From Ichthyophis bannanicus (Eukaryota; Chordata; Amphibia; Gymnophiona; Ichthyophiidae), in NCBI GenBank assembly GCA_033557465.1, contig CM066033.1, positions 1,303,829,519 through 1,303,893,518 of the forward strand: DNA of 64,000 nucleotides. The letters run 5' to 3'. The notes under the pieces were generated by a model that saw only the letters and a program-made list of their open reading frames with translations, did not search any database and was not told the DNA's origin. A program made the position numbers and the translations under genes. The first letter of the stretch is position 1. Each line of letters starts with the position of its first letter. Shown in pieces: positions 10,048 through 21,850 of the stretch.

Positions 10048-11574
10048 TTAGGTATGGAACAGGTGTTTGAGAACAGCCTGACCAAACAAGGCATCCCGGC
10101 AGGAGTCCTTGTCCAAGCAGTAATGGGCTGTGAAGGTATGAACCGAGGCCCAGGTGGCCGCTCGACAGATTTGGTCGATGGACACAGAATTTAGATGAGC
10201 CATAGAGGCTGCCATGGCCCTCACATTCTGAGCTGTGACATGGCCTTCCAGAGAAAGGTTCTTACTCTGGAAGGCGAAAGAAATACACTGAGCAATCCAA
10301 TTGGACAGAGTTCTCTTAGAGACTGGAAGCCCTAAATGAGAGGGATCAAAAGCAACAGAGGTGAGAGGACTTTCTATGTTGCTGTGTCCTTTGTAAGTAA
10401 AATCAAGAGCTCTTTTACAATCCAAGGTATGAAGATTCCTCTCTGCACTTGAAGCATGAGGTCCTGGAAAAAAGACAGGTAAATAAACCTCCTGGTTCAG
10501 ATGAAAAGGTGAGACCACTTTAGGCATAAAGTGTGGATTAATCCTGAGAACTACCTTGTCATGATGGAACCTTGTATAAGGAGGATTAGCCACCAAGGCT
10601 TGCAGCTCACTAATGCGGCGAGCTGAAGTGACTACAATGAGTAAAATAACCTTCCAGGAAAGGAATTTCAAGGAGGTAGTGGCTAAGGGTTCAAAGGGTG
10701 GCTGCATAAGCTGGCCAAGAACGAGATTCAAGTCCCATGCCACTGGAGGTGGTCTGATGGGAGGTTTAGTCAAAAGAAGGCCTCTCATGAATCTTGCTAT
10801 AAGAGGATGAGAGGAAACAGGCTGTCGATTGAGAGGTTTAAGGGATGCTGCTATAGCACTCAAATGGACTCTTACTGAATTCGTTTTAAGGCCTGCATGG
10901 GATAAATGCAGCAAATACTCTAGTAAAGAATTTGGAGGTATTGCAAGAGGGTTAAGACCCTTCTCTGCACACCAAATGGTAAACCTTTTCCATTTAAAAG
11001 CATAGGAACGTCTAGTGGAAGGCTTTCTAGAAGCATGAAGGATATCCCATACTTGCTGAGAAAGATGCAAATCTTGAAGGTCTAGGCCTTCAGCAACCAG
11101 GCTCTGAGGTGAAGAGACTGGGGATTTGGGTGCCACAACGTTCCCTCCTCCTGGGACAGGAGGTCTGGAGCAGATCCCAAGTTCAGGGAGGGAGCTTGAG
11201 AGAGATGCAGGAGGTAGAGGGTACCACACTTGGCGTGGCCAATGTGGTGCTATGAGTATCATAGACCCCTTGTCTCTCTGAAGTTTGAAGAGTGTCTTGG
11301 GATTTAGGGGAATGGGTGGAAAGGCATAGAGGAAGTCTTGCCCCCAATGGAGGAGGAAGGCATCCCTGGCCTGAACTCCCTGACACGGAATTCTGGAACA
11401 GAACCGGGGAAGTTTGGCATTACACGGACTTGCAAACAGGTCTATGTCTGGGGTTCCCCAAATTCGGAAGATCCTGGCTATCTGGTCCCCTTGGAGGGAC
11501 CATTCGTGTGGAAGCAGAACTCGACTGAGTCTGTCTGCCCAAGAGTTTTGAACCCCTGGAAGATACACTGCCAT
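10048..11574 (-). pseudogene. DIRS-3 RNase H end + Dam-like MT domain + tyrosine recombinase in one 508-codon frame
   Basis: One uninterrupted frame runs from the end of RNase H (ADRLSRVLLPHEW) through a Dam-like segment (DLFASPCN...DAFLLHW...YAFPPIPL, about residues 45-100) into the recombinase. Recombinase boxes: ARRISEL (Arg I) near residue 310, the HxxR position near 445, ATWAS (Trp) and HTFTAHY (Tyr nucleophile). The His of HxxR is Gln here (AQNVRAM); the codon is at 10228-10230. DIRS-4 and DIRS-6 have His. Strand transfer is therefore probably lost. Upstream RT lies in another frame because of a 2-bp deletion near 11592. Confidence 0.85.
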
Positions 11575-13244
11575 GAGATGAATTTGATGCTCTGGCGAAG
11601 GCCCACAATCTCAGAGCTTCGTTGCAAAGCGACAGAGAGCCAGTCCCGACCTGCTTGTTCACGTAGAACATGGCTACTTGGTTGTCCGTGTGGATGAGGA
11701 CTGTCTTGTAGCTGAGCAGGTTGTGGAAGACTCTGAGAGCTAGAAAAATTGCTCTGAGCTCTAAGAGGTTGATATGTAGAGATGTCTCCTGTACAGAGCA
11801 GATGCCTTGAGTGGAGAGATCTTGAAGATGAGCTCCCCAACCTCTTGGAGAGGCATCTGTTGTAAGGGTTGCTTGGGGTAACACCTGTTGGAAGGGGGAC
11901 AGCAACAGATTTTGAGTGGACTTCCACCACTGGAGAGACCAAAAGAGGCGACTGGAAGTTGCTATTTTGTCTGACAGGCAACCTGATGCTGGGGTCCATT
12001 GGGTGGATAGAGTCCACTGAGCTGCCCTCATGTGAAGGCGAGCGTAAGGAACCACATGCACAGTGGATGCCATGTGGCCTAACAGTTGTAACATCTCTCG
12101 AGCAGTTAAATGGGATTTTAACTGAACTTGTGAGGCTAACTGCACCAAGCATAGGCAACGGGCCTGGGGAAGATAGGCCCTTGCAGTTGTGGTATCCAGC
12201 AAGGCCCCTATGAACTCTAGAGACTGAGTAGGGGTGAGATGGGATTTTGGAAAGTTTATTACAAGTCCCAGATACTGAAGGATACGCCTTGTGCAGGTTA
12301 GAGAAGTCTGGGCCTCTGACTGGGATGGAGCTCGGATGAGCCAGTCGTCCAGATATGGGAATACGAATATCCCTAGAGTGCGTAGAAATGCAGCTACTAC
12401 TGCCATGCATTTTGTGAACACCCTTGGTGCAGGGGCCAGACCGAAAGGAAGCACTCTGTATTGGTAGTGCTTCCCTTGATAAAGGAACCGAAGGAACCTT
12501 CTGTGTGTTGGATGGATGAGAACATGGGTGTACGCATCCTTGAGGTCTAGAGAGCAAAGCCAATCCTGACTCTGAAGGTATGGAAGGAGAGTACCGAGAG
12601 AAATCATCTTGAATTTCTCCTTGCATAGAAACTTGTTCAATTCTCTAGAGATCAAATATGGATCTGTAGCCCCCTGTTTTCTTTGGGATAAGAAAGTAGG
12701 GGGAGTAGAACCCTGAGCCCTGTTGAAGAAGGGGTACTTCTTTTCTTGCCCAAGGGGCAATAGGGGTAGCAATCTCATGACCCAGAAGGTCGAGGAAAGA
12801 TGTCTGAGAATTGAACTGTCTCAACATAGTGTGAGGAGGAAGGTTTAAGAAATGAAGCTTGTACCCCTCCCTTATGATGGAGAGGGTCCATTGCTCTGCT
12901 GTGATTTGTTCCCACCTGGGAGCAAAGTAAGCCAACCTTCCTGGAATGGTGAGAGGCTCTGGATGTTCTAGAGCCAGAAAGGCTAAGCTCTCTAGTTGTA
13001 AGTCAAAGGCCCTGAGGAGGCTGAGGCTGTTGGGCCGTGGCAGTCCCAGCAGCCTTAGGCTTGGCCTGTTTCGGTTGTTGCTGTCTCTTTGTAGCAAAAC
13101 GACCTTCAGAAGATGACTGCTGACCATAAGCAGAATAATATTTCCCTTTTTTGGGAAAAAAAAACCCTTTTTGAACAACCTTTTCTTAAAAGGAGCAGAA
13201 GTAGACTTTGAAAGTCTATCTAAAGCAGAATTTTCAGCATCCAT
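11420..13244 (-). pseudogene. DIRS-3 reverse transcriptase and RNase H
   Basis: The N-terminal RT part is in the frame 13244-12645 (GSGFYSPYFLIPKKTGG) and the rest in 12778-11420. Landmarks: LDLKDAYTHVLIHP (catalytic Asp), YRVLPFGLAPAPRVF, YLDDWLIRAPS (catalytic Asp pair), then RNase H TTDASPRGWGAHL, LELRAIFLAL and HTDNQVAMFYVNKQ. The YLDD form and the following RNase H/MT order are DIRS-like rather than LINE-like. One frame change near 12650 and a CT deletion near 11592 break it. Confidence 0.85.
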
Positions 13245-13262
13245 TTGGGTGGCCTTTGCTTG

Positions 13263-14430
13263 TCAATCTTTGCCAAAAAGGTTTTCACCTGTACAAGGAA
13301 GGTTTCCTAGTCCATCTTGAACCCAGGGTTCCAAATCAGAAGCTTGCAACCAAGCAACTCTGCGTGCACCTATAGCAATGGCCGAGGCTCTGCTGGCACC
13401 TTCAAAAGAGTCAAAGGCTGCACGGTTGGAAAACTTGGAAATATCCTGGGCATGTTTGAGCCAGGTGAGGAACTCTTCCCTTTTATCTTCTGAAATAAAA
13501 GGAGATAAAGTTTGCAGGTGATCTGTAACTTCTTTTAGAAACATCCCCATATAGAGACTATAGGAGTTGATTCTGGCAACAAGCATACTGGCCTGAAAAA
13601 TTCTCCTGCCAAAGGTATCTAAGGTTCTGCATTCTCTTCCTGGAGGAGAAGAAGAGTGCCTTTTTGTACTCTTTTTATCTTCTTCATAGCAGACTCCACC
13701 ACAATGGAGTGGTGAGGAAGCTGAGTCTTATGGAAGCCAGGACCAGGAGGGACACGATACATGGTGTCCAACCTGCGAGAATGAGGGGAAGTGGTGAGAG
13801 GAGTCTCCCATATGCCCAACATGTGATCATAAAGAATCTCATGTATTGGTAAAGTGGCTGCCTCTTTAGGAGCCTTAGGATATTGTAAAATATCTAATTT
13901 TTTGGCTCTAGGCTCTGTCTCAGGGGCCACTGAGATGGAAAGGCCCCTGGCCACTTCCCTAATGAAGTCTTGAAAAGACAAGTCTTCTGGAGGAGACATT
14001 CTCCTTTTTGGAGAAGAGGGCTCCTGAGGATGGATCACCGATGCTTCGACAGAGACATCTGATTCATCAGAGTCTTCAGAGGAATCGAAGTATCGCCTGT
14101 CTGGATGCTCCTGAAGAGCCCGATACGCGTACCGGGTGGTATCGACATCGGGAGTGATCGGTACCGATTCGGTACCGATGGGCATCACAGAACAGTGTAC
14201 CGCTGCAGTTGACACCTTAGCGGATGTCGATGCAATCGGTACCGGCACCGGAACCAATGTCGGTACCGGTGCCGGAATCGGTACCGGCAACGGAGTTTGT
14301 TGCGGTACCGAAGGCGTCGCAGCTTGTATGAATGCCGTGATGGCACGCTGCATGGTCAGGATATTCTGATCCATCGACGCAACCAATGTCTGGATGTCGG
14401 TACCAGTGGGAACCACCGGTACCCCAGAAC
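13263..14430 (-). pseudogene. DIRS-3 gag, C-terminal two thirds
   Basis: 14416-13619 and 13586-13263 give two frames. The first has a Pro-Val/Ile dipeptide repeat (PVPIPAPVPTLVPVPVPI) encoded by GGTACCG-type repeats, then an acidic Ser-rich stretch, SPPEDLSFQDFIREVA and the conserved LDTMYRVPPGPGFHKTQLPHHSIVVESAM. The second has YSLYMGMFLKEV and AAFDSFEGASRASAIAIGARRVAWLQ. The N-terminal zinc-binding part is missing because the element ends at 14430. Confidence 0.8.
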
Positions 14431-16515
14431 ATTTATTTATTTAACTGTATTTCTATACCGCTTTTTCTTACAATCAAGGCGGTTTCACAGCAAACAATCA
14501 AAAGGGGTGATAGTGTTTTTCATGCAGTGAAGGATATATCGTGACTTGTGTGTATGTTGTGTTGTGTGTTTGATTATGTTGAGCTATGTACATTGTGCGC
14601 TATGATACATCGTGTTTTATAGTACATTCTTTTATACATTTAGTGTTAAGAAACATCATGTGCCGTTATACATTCTCTTTTCAGTGGGTCGGAGGGAGGT
14701 ATGTTGGTTGTTCCTGGTAGTTAGATCATGTGACGTGTCGATAGTGTTCTGTGAACAGCGTTGTCTTCAGCTGTTTGAGAAAGTCTTTGAGGTCTGTCAT
14801 TGCTCTGATCGTCTGGGAGGTTGTTCCAGATTGTAGGTGCAGCCAGGGAGAGTGCTCTTTCTGTGGTATCCTTGCGTGTTTTTCTGAAGTCTCTTGGGGT
14901 GCTGACTCTGTTGGAGGTTCCTTTTCTTCTTGGGCGTGTGCTGGTGTCTGGTTGTATGAGAGTGTGCAGGCTGTTAGCTGAAGTGTGTTGTTTGATCTTA
15001 AATATGTTTATGATTGTTTTGTATTTGATGCGTGAACTGATTGGGAGCCAGTGTAAGTCTTTCAAAATAGGTGTGATGTGTTCATGTCTTGTTGATCCAG
15101 ATATTATGCGGGCTGCGGTGTTTTGTGCTAGTTGTAGTGGTTTGAGTGTTTGTTTTGCTAGTCCAAGATAGATTGGGTTGCAGAAGTCCAGTAAGGGGGT
15201 TATTAGTGCTTGGCATACGGTACGGAAGTGCTCAGTGGCAAGGAGGGGTTTCAGTCTTCTGATGATTCTCATTCTGTAGTATGCATTTTTGATTGTTTTG
15301 CTTACGTGTGTCTTGAGGTTCAGTTCATTGTCCAGAGTCACTCCGAGGTATTTTACTTCCGATTTTATTGGTATGGTTGTATTTTGTATCTTGATGTCTG
15401 GTGGGTGGATGAGGTCTGGGTTACGAGTGATGATTAGTGCCTCAGTCTTGCTGTAGTTGATTGCAAGGTTGTTGTTTTGACACCATCTTGTCATTTGTGT
15501 GAGGCAGTTTGTTATTTTAGAGTAGTCCGGGTCGTGAACTGAGATAGGTGTGTATATCATGATGTCATCTGCATAGATAGTATATTGAATGCTGTCTTTT
15601 TCAGGATGTCGCATATTGGCTGGATGTAGATGTTAAACAGTAGTGCTGAGAGTGCAGATCCTTGTGATACTCTTTGAGGACTTTTATGGGTCGAGAGGTG
15701 TTGTGGCCTACCTTTACCTATATCCGCCTGTCGGTTAGGTATGAGTGGAACCATTTTAAGGTGGGTCCATGTAGCCCAATATTTTTTAGTCTTTCCAGGA
15801 GAGTTTTGTGATCTACTGTGTCAAATGCTAAAGAGATGTCAATGAAGATCATTATGATTCCATTCTTGATGTTGTCTATGGTTCGTAGGATGCTGTCGAA
15901 GAGGTAAATCAGTAATGTTTTGACTCCATGGTTGGGGCGAAAGCCGTGTTGGTTGTCATCCAGTGGTGCATGGTTGTCGATGTGTTCTTGCAGTTGTTGT
16001 TGTACTGTTTTTTCGATGATTTTTGCCACAAAGGGTATGCTGGATATTGGTCGGTATGCTGCTGGGTTGTTCTTGTCGAGAGTTGTTTTCTTTGGGATCG
16101 GTCTTACTGTAGAGAGCTTTAGTTCATTTGGCATGAGTCCTTGAGTGAGGGAGTTGTGCACTATGTTGTGTATGATGTGGATGAAGTTTGATTTGGTGGC
16201 TTTGACCCATGAGACTGGGCAAGGGTCTGTAGGGACGGTGCTTGTATTGATTGTGGAGATGAGGGATAGCTGCTCCGTTGAAGGTGAGGAGAATGTGTCC
16301 CAGGTCTTAGGGTGTGAGTTAGACCTGGTGGGTGCGCTGGGTCTTGTTCGCTCTGCTGAGTGAAATCTTTCCTTGATGTGGTCAGCAAAGTTTTGCGGGT
16401 CTATTTGTACTTCATCTTCTGTCCTTTGCTCTTTTGTGAGGATTTTCACGATTTCGAATAGCTCTCTGGGTTTGTTGATGGAGGTATTTATCATGTTTGT
16501 ATGGTATTCTCTCTA
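14431..16515 (-). mobile_element. L2-like LINE, minus strand, 5'-truncated
   Basis: The 3' end is at 14431: ATTTATTTATTTAACTG then TATACCGCTTTTT...AAGGCGGTTT, the inverted form of the L2 terminal hairpin. Coding sequence runs 16494 to 14721. The right boundary is set by where L2 protein similarity stops and is uncertain by some tens of bases. It interrupts, or was involved in truncating, DIRS-3 gag. Confidence 0.82.
14721..16494 (-). pseudogene. L2 reverse transcriptase (three frames)
   Basis: 16494-15718 carries NKPRELFEIVKILTKEQ, ISSIPFVAKIIEKTV, HGFRPNHGVKTLL and FIDISLAFDTVDH (catalytic Asp). 15754-15557 carries VSQGSALSALLFNIYIQPI. 15614-14721 carries YADDIMIYTPIS (catalytic Asp pair), VKYLGVTLDNELNL, ITPILKDLHWLPI and IWNNLPD. 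Two frame changes separate the blocks. Endonuclease is absent. Confidence 0.85.
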
Positions 16516-16737
16516 TTGCAGCAATGGAGAAAATATATCAAGGCAAATGGAGCCCATCAATGTTTGCAGATTGTTACTGGATAGTGACAAGAGATACTGC
16601 ATTTACAGAATACAAGAGAGAAGCAAGACATTAGGGGAAAGCCGACAGTCGCCCAAGAGCGGATGGTTCGGAAGAATGTATCTTTGAAGGATACTACCAA
16701 AAGCAGAGAGGTTCCATAAAAGAGTAAAGTAGCCCAA

Positions 16738-18419
16738 ATGCCCTCAAGTATGGAGCAGACAGAGCTTAAAGATCCTAAATTACCCATGTCTAACAATAGC
16801 CAAATTAATATGAATAAAATACATTCTCTAAAATGCTTGTATGCAAATGCTAGAAGTCTAAAAAATAAGATGGGAGAGTTAGAATATAAAGCACTAAATG
16901 AAAGGTTAGATATGATTGGAATATCAGAGACATGGTGGAAGGAGGACAACCAGTGGGACACTGATACCTGGGTACAAACTATATCGTAATGATAGAGCTG
17001 ATCAAATTGGTGGAGGGGTTGCTCTCTATGTTAGAGAGGGCATTGAGTCAGAAAGGATTAAAGTTTTGCAGGAAACAAAATCTGCTGTATAATCTATATG
17101 GATTGAAATTCCATGTAAAAGGGGGAAGGCAATGGCAGTGGGGGTGTACTATCGACCGCCTGGCCAGAATGACCAAATGGATGATGAAATGCTCAAAGAA
17201 ATAAAGGAAGCTAACAAAAGTTACAGCACAGTAATAATAATGGGTGATTTCAACTACCCCGGTATCGACTGGGTCAGTGTCACGGCAGGACATGCTAGGG
17301 AGATAAAGTTCCTAGATGAAATAAATGACTGCTTCTTGGAGCAGCTGGTTCATGAACCGACCAGAGGGGAAGCCATATTAGACCTAATCCTTAGTGGAAC
17401 ACCAGATCTAGTGCAAGAGATAAGGTTGTTGGGGCAACTTGGCAATAGTGATCATAGCATGATCGCCTTTGATTTAATTAGTGGAGGAGGGATAGTAAGG
17501 AAATCCACAGTACTACCTTTTAACTTTCGAAAGGGAGACTATGATAAAATGAGGAAAACAGTTAAGAAAAAACTAAAAGGAGCAGTTGCAAAGGTTAAAG
17601 ACGTACATCAGGCTTGGCTGTTGTTGAAAAATACTATCTTGGAAGCCCAGACCAGCTGTATTCCACGCTTTAAGAAAAGTGGAAGGAAGTCCAAAAAACT
17701 GCCAACATGGTTTAAAGGTGAGGTCAGAGAGGCTGTTGTTGCCAAAAAAGCATCTTTCAGGAAATGGAAAAAAGAGCCAAACGACGAAACATGGAAACAG
17801 CACAAGCACTTGCAAGTCAAATGCAAGGCATTGATAAGGCAGGCAAAGGGAGAATTTGAGAAGAAGCTTGCTGCGGAAGCAAAAACGCGAAGTAGAGACC
17901 CTTTCAAGTACATTCGTAGCAAAAAACCTCTGAGTGTCAGTTGGTCCATTAGATGATAAAGGGGTTAACGGAGCACTAAGAGACGACAAGGCGATAGCGG
18001 AGAGACTGAATGAATTCTTTGCTTCGGTCTTTACTGAGGAAGATGTAGGGATGTTACCCATGACTGAAGTGGTATTTAAAGGTACGGAAGAATTGAAGGA
18101 AATATCGATACATCGGGAAGATGTATTACAACTATTAGATAAACTGAAGAGTAGCAAATCACCTGGGCCGGATGGTATACATCCAAGGGTGTTGAAAGAA
18201 CTGAAATACGAGATTGCAGACCTGCTCTTAGTAATCTGTGAACTATCATTAAAATTCTCTCTAATACCTGAAGATTGGAGGATCGCCAATGTAACACCAA
18301 TTTTTAAAAAGGGTTTCAGGGGTGATCCGGGAACCAACAGACCGGTGAGCCTGACATCAGTACCGGGAAAAATGGTAGAAACCATCATAAAGAATAATGT
18401 AACATGTAAAATAACATAA
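16738..18419 (+). pseudogene. CR1 ORF2, endonuclease and first RT part
   Basis: 16738-16989 has the start of the endonuclease (LKCLYANARSLKNKMGEL; IGISETWWKED). 17132-17956 has GVYYRPPGQN, IIMGDFNYPGIDWVS and the CR1-typical VHEPTRGEAILDLILSG, followed by the Lys-rich linker. 17934-18419 has SSKSPGPDGIHPRVLKEL, IPEDWRIANVTPIFKKG and LTSVPGKMVE. Frame changes near 16985 and 17945 make it a pseudogene. Confidence 0.85.
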
Positions 18420-20430
18420 CATGTAAAACCCCTCTACTCAAATTTTGCGAAGTATCCAATAAAGAAATACAAGATATTATTACATCCATTAATCTTACCA
18501 CTGCCCCTAGTGACCCATGTCCAGCTAATTGGATCAAAGAATTACGCCAAGAACTTAGTCCCGCTATAAGCATTATCACAAACCAATCCCTCTCCATAGG
18601 ATCTTTCCCACAAAGCCTGAAATTTACTTCAATCCGCCCATTATTAAAAAACAACAAACTTGATTCCTCCAAAGTTGAATCCTTTCGCCCAATATCAAGC
18701 ATCCCCCTACTCGCCAAAATCATTGAAAAGGTAGTTCAACATCAAATCCAACAACATATTGACGATGTAGCTCCACTGGATCCATCTCAACATGGCTTCA
18801 GAGAAGCTCATGGTGTCGACACCATCCTCACAACTCTCTTCAATGATCTAGTTACAGGACTTGATAACATCCGCCAGGGATTTGTCCTCATTTTCATGGA
18901 TATTGCTGCAGCCTTTGATTCAGTCAACCATGAAACTCTGATACTCCGTCTTGTGGAGAAAGGAATACAAGGCTCAGCTATAGCATGGTGCAAGTCCTAC
19001 CTATCTAACAGATGGCAACAAGTCAGAACAGGTCCCATGACTTCTGACCCATTCCCTCTCAATCAAGGTGTACCTCAGGGTTCATCCCTATCTGCATTAA
19101 TGTTCAACATATATATGCAACCAATTTGTACCCTAATCCGCTCCTTCAACATCCAGTGCCTAGTCTACGCAGACGACGTCCTAATCTACTCACCATTCCT
19201 GATTGATCAACCTGACTTTTCACCTATATCAAGCTGCTTCGAAGCTGTATCACAATGGCTTACAACACAAAATTTAAGGATCAACCATAGTAAAACAGAT
19301 GTCTTATTCCTCACCAAGAACCAGATGTTCTCCCCACCCCCCACATTAAAAGTAAACAATATTGAGTTGATAGCAAAATCAACTATCCGCTATCTCGGCA
19401 TCACGCTTGACCAACGACTCGACATGTTTACACATGTGAAGAACATCATTAAAGCAATTTACCATAAGGTCCGGATACTACGTCACCTGCGCCCCCTATT
19501 GGACTTTAATGACTACCGAACTATCTTCCAAGCCTTGGTGCTCCCACATCTAGACTTTGCAAATATTATCCTTCATGGCCTCCTTCAGTCAACACTAGGA
19601 CCTCTTCGCCTTGCAATGAATGCTGCAGCAAGGGTACTTGCAGGTACATCAAGAGCTAAACATATAACCCCAGTCATGATGGATCTCCACTAGCTTCCAC
19701 TTCAGGCTAGAATCCAGTATAAGTCCCTAGTACTAACATTCAAAGCCCTAAGGAACCAGGTCACCTCACCCATCAGCAAACTCATTCAAAGACAGCCGTT
19801 CAACAGGATCAGGAGATCTAATCAAGCAAACACTCTAGAGATCCCCAACATTCTAACTAAGTGCAAAAAGGCTACTGCCAATAGAGCCTTCTCCCTATTT
19901 GCACCCACGACCTGGAAAGCCCTCCCCACTGAGCTCCGTTCCACCCCAGACCTATTGTCATTTAGAAAAGCCCTCAAACACCACCTTTTCCTCATCCATT
20001 ACCCAGAATCCAATCCCAGAAACAACCACCCATCCTCACATCCTACACCCTACTCCACCCCACCCAAAATCCAACACCATAAAGAAAATGACTAGCTCTA
20101 CCACTATATCCCCTCTCTTATTTATTATTGGTACTGATCACACATCTTATTGATTAAACCTCTTATAAATATGTTGAAACCAAGCTATACTATATGTATA
20201 ATTTCTCACCATACTATATGTATAATTTCTCACCATACTCCATGAATAATTACTCTGTAATTAGTTACCCCTGTTACCTCCAGGTTATCTCGTCCATGTT
20301 CAATGTAAAAACTCAATTGTCGTGTGACATTGCAGTATGTTTTTTGTTTGTTTGTTTGTTCAATTGTAAACCGCACTGATTTTAATAGCGCGGTATATAA
20401 GAGAAGTAAATAAAATAAATAAATAAAAAT
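18420..20430 (+). mobile_element. L2-like LINE inserted in the CR1
   Basis: CR1 sequence AGAAACCATCATAAAGAATAA ends near 18397 and resumes at TTACTCAGCATGTAGATAG (20434). The uninterrupted order is visible in the other CR1 at 31640-31690. The 3' end has GTAAACCGCACTG...ATAGCGCGGTATATAAG and an AAATAA tail. It is 5'-truncated before RT. Confidence 0.85.
18440..19990 (+). pseudogene. L2 reverse transcriptase
   Basis: Motifs in order: TAPSDPCPANWIKEL, ISSIPLLAKIIEKVVQH, QHGFREAHGVDTIL, FMDIAAAFDSVNHE (catalytic Asp), GVPQGSSLSALMFNIYMQPI, YADDVLIYSPF near 19168-19200, IRYLGITLDQRLD and HITPVMMDLH. A TAG at 19691 ends the 18896-19693 frame just where the family has Trp (DLHW). The remaining C-terminus continues to WKALPTELRS near 19930. 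Very close in sequence to the L2 at 4501-6878. Confidence 0.85.
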
Positions 20431-20455
20431 AAAATTACTCAGCATGTAGATAGTC

Positions 20456-21658
20456 ATGACCTACTGGGAGACAGCCAACATGGCTTTAGACAAGGAAGAT
20501 CTTGTCTTACTAATCTGTTATGTTTTTTTTGAAGGAGTGAATAATCAGGTGGACAAAGGTGAATCGGTTGATATTGTGTATCTGGACTTTCAGAAAGCCT
20601 TTGACAAGGTCCCTAATGAGAGACTTTTGGCAAAACTAAAGAGTCATGGAATAGGAGGCAGTGTACTATTGTGGATCAGGAACTGGTTAAAAGATAGAAA
20701 GCAGAGGGTAGGGCTAAATGGCCAATTTTCCCAATGGAGAAAGGTGAATAGTGGTGTACCCCAGGGATCTGTGCTGGGTCCGCTGCTTTTTGACATATTC
20801 ATAAATGACCTGGAAAGTGGAATAACGAGTGAGGTTATCAAATTTGCAGATGACACAAAACTATTTAAAGTAGTTAAAACCCAAGAGGATTGTGGAAAAT
20901 TGCAAGAGGATCTTGATAAATTGGAAGACTGGGCATCAAAATGGCAGATGAAATTTAATGTGGACAAGTGCAAGGTTATGCACTTAGGGAAGAACAACCC
21001 AAACTATGGTTACACGATGCAAGGTTCCACATTAGGAACCACCACCCAGGAAAAAGATTTAGGCGTCATTGTGGATACCATGTTAAAACCCTCGGCCCAG
21101 TGTGCAGCGGCGGCCAAGAGAGCAAATAGAATGCTAGGTATGATAAGGAAAGGAATAGAAAATAAAACAAAAGATATTATAATGCCTCTATATCGTTCCA
21201 TGGTGAGACCGCACCTTGAATATTGTGTGCAATTCTGGTCGCTGTATCTTAAAAAGGATATAGCAATTTTAGAAAAGGTTCAGAGAAGAGCCACCAAAAT
21301 GGTAAAGGGGATGGAAGGATACTCCTATGAAGAAAGGCTAAAAAGGTTAGGGCTCTTTAACCTGGAAAAGAGACGGCTGAGGGGAGATATGATAGAAGTC
21401 TATAAATTAATGAACGGAGTAGAACGGGTAAACGTAGATCGATTGTTTACCTTATCAGAATATAGAAAGACTAGGGGACATGCAATGAAGCTACAGGGTA
21501 AACTATTTAAGACTTATAAAAGAAAATATTTTTTCACTCAACGTGTAATCAAACTCTGGAATTTGTTACCAGAGGATGTAGTAAAGGCTGTTAATGTAGC
21601 TGGGTTTAAAAAAGGTTTGGACAAGTTCCTGGAGGAAAGGTCCATAAACCATTTTTAA
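20456..21658 (+). pseudogene. CR1 ORF2, C-terminal RT part
   Basis: Motifs: YLDFQKAFDKVPNERLL (catalytic Asp), GGSVLLWIRNWLKDRKQ, GVPQGSVLGPLLFDIFINDL, FADDTKLFKVV (catalytic Asp pair) near 20845-20880, MQFNVDKC-like KCKVMHLGKNNP and the C-terminal SYEERLKRLGLFNLEKRR and LWNLLPEDVV. The frame is open to its natural end (ERSINHF, 21658). It is a fragment because the L2 separates it from the first half. Confidence 0.85.
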
Positions 21659-21850
21659 GAAGGGACCCAGGATATCAATGCTTGAACCAATACAAGCATT
21701 GTGGAACCTGTGTCCCTTGGGGAAACTGCTAGGTACATATGACCTAGACTGGCCACTGTTGGAAACAGAATACTGGGCTTGATGGACCTTGGTCTGACCC
21801 AGTATGGCATATCTTATGTTCATGCCAAGTAGACACTAAATAAAGTCTGA

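Larger units (their letters stand above)
9563..14430 (-). mobile_element. DIRS-3: subfamily A DIRS element, missing its right (5') end
   Basis: Left ITR 9563-9745 starts AAGCACAGTTACTTACCTG. The ICR is 9838-9934, pol 13244-10048 and gag 14430-13263. It stops abruptly at 14430 inside gag, where an L2 (minus) tail begins. No gag N-terminus or right ITR appears before the next DIRS, so the remainder was deleted or moved. Confidence 0.85.
16516..21850 (+). mobile_element. CR1 LINE (plus strand), split by an L2
   Basis: Endonuclease to RT and the CR1 3' end are present: GATGGACCTTGGTCTGACCC then AGTATGGCATATCTTATG near 21780-21822. It is interrupted at about 18420-20430 by an L2. Protein sequence matches the CR1 at 24774-32760 closely. 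The left edge next to the L2 at 14431-16515 is approximate. Frames are broken in the endonuclease region. Confidence 0.85.

Noticed and set aside
17573..18388. 271-codon minus-strand frame
   Set aside because: It is antisense to the plus-strand CR1 endonuclease/RT region, which carries the recognisable motifs.
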